Positions 43,920 to 52,669 of a stretch of 64,000 nt of DNA are shown here, one piece after another. How positions within the stretch are numbered: the stretch's first letter is position 1; each line of letters starts with the position of its first letter. The DNA lies in the NCBI RefSeq assembly GCF_013407925.2, contig NZ_CP060201.1, positions 4,573,001 through 4,637,000 of the forward strand, in the 5' to 3' direction. The stretch comes from Pseudomonas protegens (lineage in GTDB: Bacteria > Pseudomonadota > Gammaproteobacteria > Pseudomonadales > Pseudomonadaceae). A program made the position numbers and the translations under genes. The notes under the pieces were generated by a model. The model saw only the letters and a program-made list of their open reading frames with translations, did no database searches and was not told the origin of the DNA.

Positions 43920-45968
43920 ATGGCTTTTTCTCTGTCGCGCCTGTGCCTGCTGGGCGCTGCGTTGCTCTGCGTACCCCTATTGCATGCCAGCGAGCCGACC
44001 CCGGCAGCGGCGGTTTCCACCCCCGACTCCGAGTTGATCCAGCGTGGCCTGTACGTGGCCCAACTGGGTGACTGCATCGCCTGCCACACCGCCAAGGGCG
44101 GAGCCACCATGGCCGGTGGCCTGGAGCTGAAGACGCCCATGGGCACCATTTACTCCAGCAACATCACCCCGGATAAAACCACCGGTATCGGCCGCTACAG
44201 TTTTGAAGAGTTCGACCGCGCCATGCGCGAAGGCGTCACCCCTGACGGCAGCCATCTTTACCCAGCCATGCCCTATCCGTCGTACGCCAAGATGACCGAA
44301 GCGGACATGCGCGCTCTCTACGCCTACCTGATGCACGGCGTGGAGCCGGTGGCCCAGGGCAACCTGGAAGCCGACATGGGCTTCCCCTTCAACCAGCGCT
44401 GGGGCCTGTGGTTCTGGAACCTGGCCTTCGTCGACAAGCAGCCGTTCAAGCCCGATCCGGCCAAGGACGAGCAGCTCAATCGCGGCGCCTACCTGGTCCA
44501 GGGCCTGGGCCACTGCGGCTCCTGCCATACGCCACGGGGCATTGCCTTCCAGGAGAAGGCCATGAGCGACACCGAGTCCGGCGGCCAGCATTACCTGGCC
44601 GGCGAGACGGTGGAAGAGTGGCGGGCCCTGAGCCTGCGCAACCTGTGGACCGTGGAAGACACGGTGCAATTGCTCAAGACCGGGCAGAACCGCTTCGCCA
44701 CGGTGTCCGGCAACATGGCCGATGTGATCCACCACAGCACCCAGCATTTCACCGACGCCGACCTGACCGCCATCGCCGCGTACCTCAAGTCCCTGCCGGC
44801 CGGCAAGGATGACCTGCCCATGCCTTCGGTGGCCCTGACCCCGGCGGCACCGCCGAGCAACCTGTTCACCTCTCGCGGTGGCCTGGGCTACGCGCAATTC
44901 TGTTCCGACTGCCACCGCCAGGACGGCGCCGGCGTGCCGCAGATGTTCCCGTCCCTGGCGGGCAACCCCAGCGTCGCTTCGGCCAACCCGACCTCCCTGC
45001 TGCACATCACCCTGACCGGCTGGCAGACCGCGCAGACCGCGGCTCATCCACGGGTCTACACCATGCCCGGGTTTGCTCAGCTGGCGGACGGCGAGATCGC
45101 CGAGATCCTCAGTTTTATCCGCAGCAGTTGGGGCAACAACGGTTCGGCCATCAGCGCCGAGCAAGTGCAAAAGATGCGTGCGCAACTGAGCCCACAAGTG
45201 GAAAACACTCTGTTCGAAACCCCGCGCCTGGCCAACCTGCTGGCGGCGCCGAATGCCGAGCAAGTGGTGCGCGGCATGCGTCTGCACCTGGAAACCAAGG
45301 CCCTGTTGCCGGACAACGTCGGCAACTCGCTGAACTGCACCAGTTGCCACCTCAACGCCGGCACCGTGGCCGACGGTTCTCCCTTTGTCGGCGTCTCGGC
45401 GTTCTTCCCCGGCTACGCGCCGCGGGCGGGCAAGACCATCACCCTGGAAGAGCGCATCAACGGCTGCTTCCGCCGTTCCATGCACGGCAAGCCGCTGCCG
45501 GTGAACGGCGCCGACATGCAAGCCATGGTGGCCTACTTCGAGTGGATGAAGATGAACACCCGTCCCGAAGACAAGGTAGCCGGGCGCGGCGTGGGCAAGA
45601 TCGACCCGGCCCTCAAGCCCAACGCCGACAACGGCAAGCAGGTGTACGCCAAGCAATGCGCGGTGTGCCACGGGGTGGATGGCGAAGGCCTGAAACGGGC
45701 CGACGGCAGCCTGATCTTCCCGCCGCTGTGGGGCGATCAATCCTTTAACATCGGCGCCGGCATGGCTCGCACCTACACCGCGGCGGCCTTCGTCAAACGC
45801 AACATGCCGATTGGCTTCCACGAGAAATTCCCCCTGGGCCAAGGCGGCCTGTCGGACCAGGAGGCCCTGGACGTGGCCGAATACTTCTCCCACCAGCCAC
45901 GGCCGGACTTTCCGGACAAGGTCAAGGACTGGCCGAACGGCGGCCGCCCGGCCGACGCCCGCTACTGA
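43920..45968 (+). CDS. Five-haem cytochrome c: triheme electron-transfer module fused to a TsdA-like domain
   Basis: The 682-residue periplasmic protein has a signal peptide and five CXXCH sites (about residues 52, 199, 328, 471 and 579). The first three form a module like the cytochrome c subunit of PQQ alcohol/gluconate dehydrogenases. The last two, with ERINGCFRRSMHGK between them (Cys about 516), match the thiosulfate dehydrogenase TsdA, where this Cys is the unusual haem ligand. It probably oxidises thiosulfate to tetrathionate (or reverses it) and passes electrons on within one chain. It stands alone after the ArsR-rhodanese regulator, separated by 214 bases. Confidence 0.85.
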   Translation: MAFSLSRLCLLGAALLCVPLLHASEPTPAAAVSTPDSELIQRGLYVAQLGDCIACHTAKGGATMAGGLELKTPMGTIYSSNITPDKTTGIGRYSFEEFDRAMREGVTPDGSHLYPAMPYPSYAKMTEADMRALYAYLMHGVEPVAQGNLEADMGFPFNQRWGLWFWNLAFVDKQPFKPDPAKDEQLNRGAYLVQGLGHCGSCHTPRGIAFQEKAMSDTESGGQHYLAGETVEEWRALSLRNLWTVEDTVQLLKTGQNRFATVSGNMADVIHHSTQHFTDADLTAIAAYLKSLPAGKDDLPMPSVALTPAAPPSNLFTSRGGLGYAQFCSDCHRQDGAGVPQMFPSLAGNPSVASANPTSLLHITLTGWQTAQTAAHPRVYTMPGFAQLADGEIAEILSFIRSSWGNNGSAISAEQVQKMRAQLSPQVENTLFETPRLANLLAAPNAEQVVRGMRLHLETKALLPDNVGNSLNCTSCHLNAGTVADGSPFVGVSAFFPGYAPRAGKTITLEERINGCFRRSMHGKPLPVNGADMQAMVAYFEWMKMNTRPEDKVAGRGVGKIDPALKPNADNGKQVYAKQCAVCHGVDGEGLKRADGSLIFPPLWGDQSFNIGAGMARTYTAAAFVKRNMPIGFHEKFPLGQGGLSDQEALDVAEYFSHQPRPDFPDKVKDWPNGGRPADARY

Positions 45969-46174
45969 CCGCTGCAACGGCTCTGTAGCCGCTGCCGCAG
46001 GCTGCGAAAAAGCCCTGAGCAGCCCTCAAGCGCTCGCGCTCTTCGGGGGCCGCTCAGGGGCTTCGGTGGCTGCTCCCGAAATCGCAGAAAAGTCTGTGGC
46101 GGCATCGTGGCGCCGGAGTAAGATCGCCATCCTTTGCCCGCCGCCTGCGCGGGCGTTCCCATCAAGGATGAATC

Positions 46175-46744
46175 ATGCGGCTTCGTTCGATCCTGTTGCT
46201 CAGCCTCTCCCTGGGCCTGGGTGGTTGTGCTTTTGTCTCTGCCCTCAAAGCCACCACCGTGAGTTATCGGGTGCCGGCCGATGCCGGTGAAACCGCGCTG
46301 ATCCGCATCGTCGCCCAGGGGCTGGTGCGGGGCGTGCCCTACAGCGATTGCATCGACTGGAGCAAGCCCGCGTCGGGGCTGATGGTTCGGCCCCATCGCG
46401 GCATCGCCCATCCCAACTTCCGCAACCTGGGCATTCCCATGACCGCCGCCACCGACCGTATGCGGCGCCAGGAGGGCTTTGGCGCCAACGAGCTGAAGAT
46501 CCCGGCCAATCGTCCGTTCGCCTTCATGTTCTACAACACGGAACCGGGGATGGATAAGGACTACCGCGCCGTGTGCGAACAAAGCGTGACCTTCGTGCCC
46601 GAAGCCGGCGCGACCTATCAGATGGAATTTCTCCAGGACCAGATGTGCACCGCGAGGCTGCGCAAGATCGATGAGCATGGCGAGGCGCTGCCGGACCTGG
46701 TGGTTCTGCGCCCCACCGATCTGTGCAGCGCTAAAGCGCCATAG
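46175..46744 (+). CDS. Hypothetical lipoprotein
   Basis: The 189-residue product has a lipoprotein signal with lipobox GLGGC (Cys18) and a soluble body with four other Cys residues, perhaps in disulfides. The family is not recognised. It is preceded by about 200 bases holding GC-rich stem-loops (46000-46080) with no gene. Confidence 0.75.
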   Translation: MRLRSILLLSLSLGLGGCAFVSALKATTVSYRVPADAGETALIRIVAQGLVRGVPYSDCIDWSKPASGLMVRPHRGIAHPNFRNLGIPMTAATDRMRRQEGFGANELKIPANRPFAFMFYNTEPGMDKDYRAVCEQSVTFVPEAGATYQMEFLQDQMCTARLRKIDEHGEALPDLVVLRPTDLCSAKAP

Positions 46745-46753
46745 GGCGTGAAT

Positions 46754-47116
46754 CTAGGGCGCGTAGTGCTTGCAGATCTCTTCCCAGATGTAGGCGCCGC
46801 GAAAGCGGATCCAGCGGATGAACAAGCGCCCGCGAAACGCCTGCCAGCGGCTGTTACGCCTTAGCGCCAGGCTTGCCTCGATCTCCTCCAGCAAGGGCTC
46901 GCGTGCGAAGCCCATCCAGATTTCCGGGATCACCGCCATCAGGTTGATGTAGCACACCGGCGCCACCTCTTCGTAGAGAATGCGCTCGACCTCGGCCCGG
47001 TCATAGGCCTGGGTTTCGCGGGCGATGTAGGCGTAGTCCACCTCGTTATCGACAAAGGCGTCCGACAGCACGTAGCGAATATCGTCCCGCTGCTTCGGGG
47101 TGATGTCTGATGACAC
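46754..47116 (-). CDS. Conserved small hypothetical protein
   Basis: The 120-residue soluble protein is mainly helical (KQRDDIRYVLSDAFVDNEVDYAYIARE). The start is GTG 47116, with AGGAG seven bases upstream. It lies 52 bases downstream of the PhoD-like gene on the same strand and may be co-transcribed with it. I do not recognise its function. Confidence 0.72.
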   Translation of the reverse strand: MSSDITPKQRDDIRYVLSDAFVDNEVDYAYIARETQAYDRAEVERILYEEVAPVCYINLMAVIPEIWMGFAREPLLEEIEASLALRRNSRWQAFRGRLFIRWIRFRGAYIWEEICKHYAP

Positions 47117-47168
47117 GCGGTGCTCCTTCCTTGGGCTTTCGGGGATCTGCCTGGCGCGCTGGCGGATT

Positions 47169-49097
47169 CTATTTTGGGGCGATCATCCGGGTCGGCGCCG
47201 CGCCATTGGCATTGTGCTGGAGGATGGTCACCGGCCGGCCCTGCTGATTGAAAAACACCTGGCCTATCCCCGAGGAATTCCACAGCCGTTCTCCGGCTTG
47301 GGCATGCTCGGGCACATGGGGAATGACCTTCATGCGTCGGCGTTTGGTGAACCAGTTCAACGGCGAGCGCGGCGAGTAGAGCCAGCGGTTGAGGCGGTCG
47401 AACCATTCCAGCAGGGCGGCGGGGAATTCATTCTTGATGCCGCTGCTGGTGATCTGCCAGATGCGCGGGCCGCCCTGGCGGTGACGGATCAGCACTTCGT
47501 AGACGAAGGAGTAATGCACATCGCCGGAGAGAATCACGTAGCTGCCCGGGGTTCGCGAGTGGCGGAAGATGTTCAGGATCACCTGGGCCGAGCCGCGATG
47601 GGCCATCCAGCTTTCCGCGTCCACCAGCAGCGGATAGCCGCACCAGCTGAAGACCTTCTGCACCGCCTCGATCAGCTTGACGCCGAAGATCGGCGCCGGT
47701 GAGACGATGATCGCCGAGGGGTGGTCCAGCAGTTCGTGTTGCAGTTCGCACAGGGCTTCCCAGTCCAGCAGGCCGGAGGGCTGGCCCAGGTTGGACTCGC
47801 TGCGCCAGCGCCGGGTGCGGGTGTCCAGCACCACCAGGGCCGGGGTGCTGGGCAAGACGTATTGCCATTGCGCAAAGCGCAGCAACTGGTCGATCAAGTC
47901 GTCCTGGGCTTGATGCTGCAACAGGTTTTCCGGACCTTGTGGCGTGGCGCTCAAGGCCTGGGTGTGTTCCAGCAGTTGGGTAAAGGCATCCGGGTTGTTG
48001 CCCCAGCCCTGGCACAGCATGTAAGCCAGCAGCGCGTTACCGATGATGCGTTTGGAGAAGGGGTGACCGTAGGCGGTTTCTTCCCACTGGGCGCTGAGGT
48101 TCCAGTCGTCGGTGATGTCGTGGTCGTCGAAGATCATCAGGCATGACAGGTGGGCGAAGACCCGCGCGGCGCTCTTCAGACCCTGGACAAAATCATCGAT
48201 GCGCTGCTGTTCCCGGGTGTAGCGCGCTTGCTGTTCCGGCGTCAGTTGCGGTGGCTGTGGCGCGATCAGGGTCCAGGGCAGCGGTGACCACGCCAGCAGG
48301 TACATGGCCAGCACCTCGGCGAAGGTCACCAGGTGGTTGTCGGCATTGCTGCTGGTGAAGATCGGCTTTTTCACTCCGCCGAAAAACCGCTCGCGCAGGG
48401 TTTCATTGCTCTTCAGCGCCGGGAGCAATTCGGCCCGTCGGTAGTAGCTGGCGCCATGGCGGTACAGCGCCTGGCTGTCGGCCACTACCGCGCCCTCCAA
48501 CGCTTCATCGAACAGCCCGAGGCGCTCGATCAGGGCGTGAATGGCCCGCAACATGGGCCCGGCCACATCGTCGGCGTAGATCTGGTCGCCACTCATCATC
48601 AGCAAGGCCGGGCGCTGCGCGGGCTCGGGCTGTTGCGCCAGCAGGCGGTCGACGCAGAGCAGGCCGTCGTTGGACGGGTGATGGGGCTTGCGGCAGGAGC
48701 CGTGGAGCAGGTTGTCGATGCGGCTGTGGAGCACGAACTCCGGAGTCCTGGCATCGCCATACAGCAGGTGCGGCGCCCAGTCGGCAATGGATCGGGCGCC
48801 GTCTTCGGCGTCATTGATCAACAGGTCATAGGCAATCGTCACGTCCTGGGGCAAGCCGTCGTCCAGGGGCACATCGATCAGGTGGATAAAGGCCTGGCGC
48901 CCGACGGGGATGACCTGGCATTGCTGCTGATCGAGGGGCCGTTCCAGGGCCGGGCCGCCCGTGGGTTGCAGGCGCAGGGTCAGCGGCAACGCCCTGGACC
49001 CCACCAGCCACAGCACCAGCCGCGTTGGCTCCAGGCGGCGCAGCAGCGGGCCGGCAAGAACGGGGGGCAGGGCAGGGGCGGGCTTAGTCAGTGGCAT
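47169..49097 (-). CDS. PhoD-like alkaline phosphatase/phosphodiesterase family protein
   Basis: The 642-residue protein has the PhoD metallophosphatase pattern: MMSGDQIYADDVAGP, later LMIFDDHDITDDWNLS, then VILSGDVHYSFVYEV. These residues bind Fe/Ca or similar metals in PhoD. No secretion signal is visible at ATG 49097, so it is likely cytoplasmic, unlike Tat-exported PhoD. The longer frame up to 49250 lacks homology. It may act on phosphodiesters. Confidence 0.82.
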   Translation of the reverse strand: MPLTKPAPALPPVLAGPLLRRLEPTRLVLWLVGSRALPLTLRLQPTGGPALERPLDQQQCQVIPVGRQAFIHLIDVPLDDGLPQDVTIAYDLLINDAEDGARSIADWAPHLLYGDARTPEFVLHSRIDNLLHGSCRKPHHPSNDGLLCVDRLLAQQPEPAQRPALLMMSGDQIYADDVAGPMLRAIHALIERLGLFDEALEGAVVADSQALYRHGASYYRRAELLPALKSNETLRERFFGGVKKPIFTSSNADNHLVTFAEVLAMYLLAWSPLPWTLIAPQPPQLTPEQQARYTREQQRIDDFVQGLKSAARVFAHLSCLMIFDDHDITDDWNLSAQWEETAYGHPFSKRIIGNALLAYMLCQGWGNNPDAFTQLLEHTQALSATPQGPENLLQHQAQDDLIDQLLRFAQWQYVLPSTPALVVLDTRTRRWRSESNLGQPSGLLDWEALCELQHELLDHPSAIIVSPAPIFGVKLIEAVQKVFSWCGYPLLVDAESWMAHRGSAQVILNIFRHSRTPGSYVILSGDVHYSFVYEVLIRHRQGGPRIWQITSSGIKNEFPAALLEWFDRLNRWLYSPRSPLNWFTKRRRMKVIPHVPEHAQAGERLWNSSGIGQVFFNQQGRPVTILQHNANGAAPTRMIAPK

Positions 49098-49380
49098 CTG
49101 CAGCGGGGGCTCTAGCGGTTGCAAAGGGGGCGCAATGGTAGCGCAGCCGATGTCGAAGAAACGTCGGCTGTGGGGGCGGCAGCAAGGCTTTTGTATCCGA
49201 TTATTTATGGGCGCTGGCTCGCAGCGTGAACCTTCATGCTCACGAAACATCTCGCGCCAAAGCCTTGATTGAACACTTCGGGTATCTCGCTAGGCTTGTA
49301 CTGTCGCTGCCAATCCAGCGACCGGGCCTGGAAATCCGAGGAAACAATAGGCGCACAGGCGCCACCATGCATTAGACTGC

Positions 49381-49539
49381 TGGCGTTTTTTTGCACACGC
49401 ATTTCTTGTCATGGCGGCTGTGCGCGGGAGGTCTTCGGGCCTGCCGGGTTTCCTATTGTCCCGGTTTCCAGCCTGCGCACAGCTGCCACCCTTTCGCCTG
49501 GAAACGAACGTGGCAGCACTTCAAATAGGAGTGAGTTCC
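49381..49539 (+). other. Conserved leader shared with the 11.3-kb locus
   Basis: This stretch matches the minus-strand leader at 11290-11440 in block order and spacing, including ATGGCGGCTGTGCGCGGGA (49411 on) against ATGGCGACTGTGCGTGGGA. The upstream part 49098-49380 has no gene seen. The frame from ATG 49411 (MAAVRG) runs on into the small ORF at 49540. Confidence 0.6.
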
Positions 49540-49608
49540 ATGGACGTTTCTACTCAGTATCTTCACCCTACCCCTTGCACTAAGGCCCACGCCGGAGGTG
49601 CGCAATGA
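49540..49608 (+). CDS. Short coupled ORF before the DUF3077 gene
   Basis: ATG 49540 has GGAG eight bases upstream and encodes 22 residues (MDVSTQYLHPTPCTKAHAGG and two more). Its TGA stop overlaps the DUF3077 start as ATGA, so ribosomes finishing it would be placed on the next start. The same frame is open back to ATG 49411. It is either a leader peptide or a small protein. Confidence 0.5.
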   Translation: MDVSTQYLHPTPCTKAHAGGAQ

Positions 49609-49883
49609 CCATCAAGACCCTCGGCCATGTCACTTTCGCCGCCAGTGGCGAAGCCCAGCATTCGCTGTTCCGGGTCAATCCGGACGTGCCGCTGCGTGAA
49701 GCCCTGGAGCAGGTGTCGCAATTGCTGTTCCACGCCAAGCATCTGGCTCGGGACGCGGCGCTGGAGCGGGATGACCGCTATGCCTGGGCCGCTCATTACT
49801 TCAGCGAGATGGGCAAGGCGATTGTCGATGATTTGTGCCTGGGGAGCTGGCCGGCTGCCGGGGAAGGGCCGCGCGCCGGTTGA
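49605..49883 (+). CDS. DUF3077 small protein
   Basis: The 92-residue product fits DUF3077 (LFRVNPDVPLREALEQVSQLLFHAKHLARDAAL). Function is unknown, and such genes are multi-copy in fluorescent pseudomonads. It is translationally coupled to a 22-codon ORF (overlap ATGA), and a conserved leader lies upstream. A REP pair follows. Confidence 0.82.
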   Translation: MTIKTLGHVTFAASGEAQHSLFRVNPDVPLREALEQVSQLLFHAKHLARDAALERDDRYAWAAHYFSEMGKAIVDDLCLGSWPAAGEGPRAG

Positions 49884-49926
49884 GGTGAGCTTTAGAGGTC
49901 TGTGCAGGCGCAGGGGAGTCCGGAGG

Positions 49927-50029
49927 TGTAGGAGCGAGCTTGCTCGCGATGATGCTGAGAGCGCCGCATTCTTCCCTGTGAACGCGCGTTATCGTTGACG
50001 TGCATCGCGAGCAAGCTCGCTCCTACAGG
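49927..50029. repeat. Inverted REP pair (REPIN)
   Basis: TGTAGGAGCGAGCTTGCTCG at the left and CGAGCAAGCTCGCTCCTACA at the right are exact inverted copies with about 60 bases between them. The same core is found at 22612-22633. Confidence 0.85.
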
Positions 50030-50031
50030 CC

Positions 50032-50355
50032 TCAGGCCGAAGCTTTGTGCTCTTCGCCGCGTTCAATGCTCTGCGGCTGGCCTTGCTCGATCACCCAGCG
50101 CAACAGCTCGGTCACCGACACCCGGTGCTTGCGCTCGACCCATTCCATGCCTTCGGGGCTGTAGTGCTCGCTGTAGCGGGTCAGCACCAGGTGGTGCTGG
50201 TCGTCGGACAGGCGCAGGCTGACTTCGCGGCAATGCAGGCTGGCGTCGGCGAGTTTGGTCACCCGTTGCAGCAGCATCAGGGCGTGTTGATCGGAGGTGG
50301 GCAGGGGCAGATCCTGCGCGACGAGAGGGGCCGGGGCGGGGTTGATCAGGCGCAT
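50032..50355 (-). CDS. Small hypothetical protein
   Basis: The 107-residue soluble protein starts MRLINPAPAPLVAQ and has a beta-alpha body (REVSLRLSDDQHHLVLTRYSEHY... VTELLRWVIEQG). ATG 50355 has GGAG about ten bases upstream. I do not recognise the family. It lies between the REP pair and the divergent two-component operon. Confidence 0.7.
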   Translation of the reverse strand: MRLINPAPAPLVAQDLPLPTSDQHALMLLQRVTKLADASLHCREVSLRLSDDQHHLVLTRYSEHYSPEGMEWVERKHRVSVTELLRWVIEQGQPQSIERGEEHKASA

Positions 50356-50522
50356 GGTCAGGGTTCTCCAGCAAGGGGAGGCCGATGCTGGCAGGCAAAC
50401 CTTGCGCAAAGATGTCTGCTTTATTGCGCCGCTGAAGGTTTATTACGGCGTTGAAATATATGACGCCGGGCGGCGAATGGTTTTAGATAACCGCTCATTC
50501 CGAGTTGAAGTGATGTCCGCTG

Positions 50523-51233
50523 GTGAGCCGTCTCTTGATCGTGGACGACGACATTGAAGTCCTCGCGCTGCTGAAGAAATTCTTTGTCCAACAGGGCTAT
50601 CAGGTGGCCGTGGCCACCGATGGCGCGTCGCTGTGGGCGGCACTGGAGCGCGAGCTGCCGGACCTGATCATCCTCGATCTGATGCTCCCCGGCGACAACG
50701 GCCTGACCCTGTGCCAGCGCTTGCGCCAGCAGCACGCCACGCCGGTGATCATGCTCACCGCCATGGGCGAGTTGAGCGACCGGGTGGTGGGCCTGGAGAT
50801 GGGCGCCGACGATTACCTGAGCAAGCCCTTCGATGCCCGTGAGCTGCTGGCCCGGGTGCGGGCGGTGCTGCGCCGGGCCGGGGAAAGCCGGCCGGTGAGC
50901 GGCGAGGTGCCACGGCCGTTGATCAAGTTCGCCGACTGGCAGCTGGACCTGACCCGTCGCGAACTGCGCTCGCCGGACCAGGTGATGATTCCGTTGTCGG
51001 CGGGGGAATTCGACCTGCTGCTGGTGTTTGTCGAGCACCCGCAGCGCATCCTCACCCGCGAGCAGTTGCTGGACCTGGCCCGGGGCCAGGCCCATGACGC
51101 TTTCGATCGCAGCATCGATGTCCAGGTCAGCCGCCTGCGGCGCAAGCTGGAGTTCGACACCAAGCGCCCGGCGATGATTCGCACCGTGCGCAACGGCGGC
51201 TACCTGTTCACCCCCAGCGTGACCCGCCAGTGA
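50523..51233 (+). CDS. OmpR-family response regulator
   Basis: The 236-residue protein has a receiver domain with the acidic pair Asp8/Asp9 and phosphoacceptor Asp52 (LDLMLPGDNG), and a winged-helix DNA-binding domain ending VRNGGYLFTPSV. The start is GTG 50523. It overlaps the kinase gene as GTGA. It is a cytoplasmic transcription regulator; its targets are unknown. Confidence 0.92.
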   Translation: MSRLLIVDDDIEVLALLKKFFVQQGYQVAVATDGASLWAALERELPDLIILDLMLPGDNGLTLCQRLRQQHATPVIMLTAMGELSDRVVGLEMGADDYLSKPFDARELLARVRAVLRRAGESRPVSGEVPRPLIKFADWQLDLTRRELRSPDQVMIPLSAGEFDLLLVFVEHPQRILTREQLLDLARGQAHDAFDRSIDVQVSRLRRKLEFDTKRPAMIRTVRNGGYLFTPSVTRQ

Positions 51234-52570
51234 AGCTGATCAAGCCCCTGTGGCGCTATCGCCTGCGCGACACCGTGGCGCGCTGGATCGCCCTGACCAT
51301 CATCATGGCCATGCTCACCGCCCTGGCGTTCAATGCGTTGTTCGTGCAGTTGGCCGGGGTATGGGCCTATCCACCGCTGGCGGAAACCGGGTTGCTGGAA
51401 AAGTCCGCGGCCATCGTGCGCATGATCGAAGCCTCGGAGCCGGGCCAGCGCTCGCGGCTGGCGGCGTCGGTCAGCAACGATCACTTGAGCATCGTCTGGC
51501 AGGCCACGCGCGAAGGCCTGGATCTGCCTTTGCTGGAGGACTCGGAATACCGCGATGGCTCCGAAGCGTTTCGCGCCTTGCTCGGCCCGCCGCAGCGGCA
51601 TATCGAGGCCTATCAGCCCAGCGACTGGCAAAGCGATAAAGGCCGCTATGCGTTGTTGGTGCAGTTGAGCGACCAAAGCTGGCTGATGTTTTCCTCGGCG
51701 TCGCGCAGTTGGGGCCTGGAAGAGGGTACGCGCAATCTGATCGTGATCGCCCTGGTGCTGATCTCCACTGGTCTTGTGGCCTTGATCGCCACGCGCCGGC
51801 TGGCCAAGCCGCTGCAGCAGTTCGCCCAGGGCGCGCGGCGCTTTGCCGTGGACTTTCGCGCGCCGCCCATCGATCCGGTGGGCCCCCATGAGATCCGTCA
51901 GGCCATCCTCGCTTTCAACGCCATGCAGGCGCAGTTGCAGCACTTCATCAAGGACCGCACGCAGATGCTCGCGGCCATTTCCCATGACCTGCGCACGCCG
52001 CTGACCCGCATGCGCCTGCGCGGCGAGTTCATCGAGGATGCCGATCAGCAGCAGCGCCTGTTTCGTGATGTGGACGAAATGCAGGCCATGATCAATTCGG
52101 CCCTGGAGTTCTTTCGCGACGATGCGCGGCTGGAACAGGCCACCCATTTCGATCTGGCCGAGCTGCTGCAGACCCTGGTGGACGACTATCGCGACCAGTC
52201 CATGGAGATCCTTTTCAGCGGCCCGCCGCGTCTGGTGTATTGCGGCCGGCCCCTGGGGCTCAAGCGGGTGATGACCAACCTGCTGGATAACGCGATCAAG
52301 TACGGGGGCGAGCCGGCCATCGTGCTGGAGCAGGGCGCCGATCAACTGCGGGTGCGGGTGCTGGACCGTGGCCCGGGAATCCCGCCCGAGGCCTTGGAGC
52401 AGGTATTTGCGCCGTTCTACCGGCTGGAGAGTTCGCGCAACAAGAGCACCGGTGGCGTGGGCCTGGGGCTGTCGGCGGCGCGGGCCATCGTTCGCGAGCA
52501 TGGCGGCGAGTTGCGTCTGTTCAACCGTGACGGCGGTGGCTTGGAAGCGCGGGTGGAGTTGCCGCTGTAG
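51230..52570 (+). CDS. EnvZ-like sensor histidine kinase
   Basis: The 446-residue membrane kinase has two helices (about 20-42 and 168-187) bounding a periplasmic sensor region, a HAMP linker, the H-box AAISHDLRTPLTR with His252, and N/G boxes (NLLDNAIKYGG, LDRGPGIPPE, GGVGLGLSAARAIV). It phosphorylates the regulator encoded just upstream. The start is GTG 51230, overlapping the regulator stop. The signal is unknown. Confidence 0.92.
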   Translation: MKLIKPLWRYRLRDTVARWIALTIIMAMLTALAFNALFVQLAGVWAYPPLAETGLLEKSAAIVRMIEASEPGQRSRLAASVSNDHLSIVWQATREGLDLPLLEDSEYRDGSEAFRALLGPPQRHIEAYQPSDWQSDKGRYALLVQLSDQSWLMFSSASRSWGLEEGTRNLIVIALVLISTGLVALIATRRLAKPLQQFAQGARRFAVDFRAPPIDPVGPHEIRQAILAFNAMQAQLQHFIKDRTQMLAAISHDLRTPLTRMRLRGEFIEDADQQQRLFRDVDEMQAMINSALEFFRDDARLEQATHFDLAELLQTLVDDYRDQSMEILFSGPPRLVYCGRPLGLKRVMTNLLDNAIKYGGEPAIVLEQGADQLRVRVLDRGPGIPPEALEQVFAPFYRLESSRNKSTGGVGLGLSAARAIVREHGGELRLFNRDGGGLEARVELPL

Positions 52571-52669
52571 GCGCTGGCGCAGCCTGCGACAAGGCCCGAA
52601 GGGCCTTGCGAAGCCCTTCGAGCGCCCTGGCCGGCCGATCCCGGCCTGGGCTCGGTGATCCGTTGCGGC

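Noticed and set aside
43977..45977. 666-codon open frame on the minus strand
   Set aside because: It mirrors the five-haem cytochrome gene, whose CXXCH motifs are on the plus strand.
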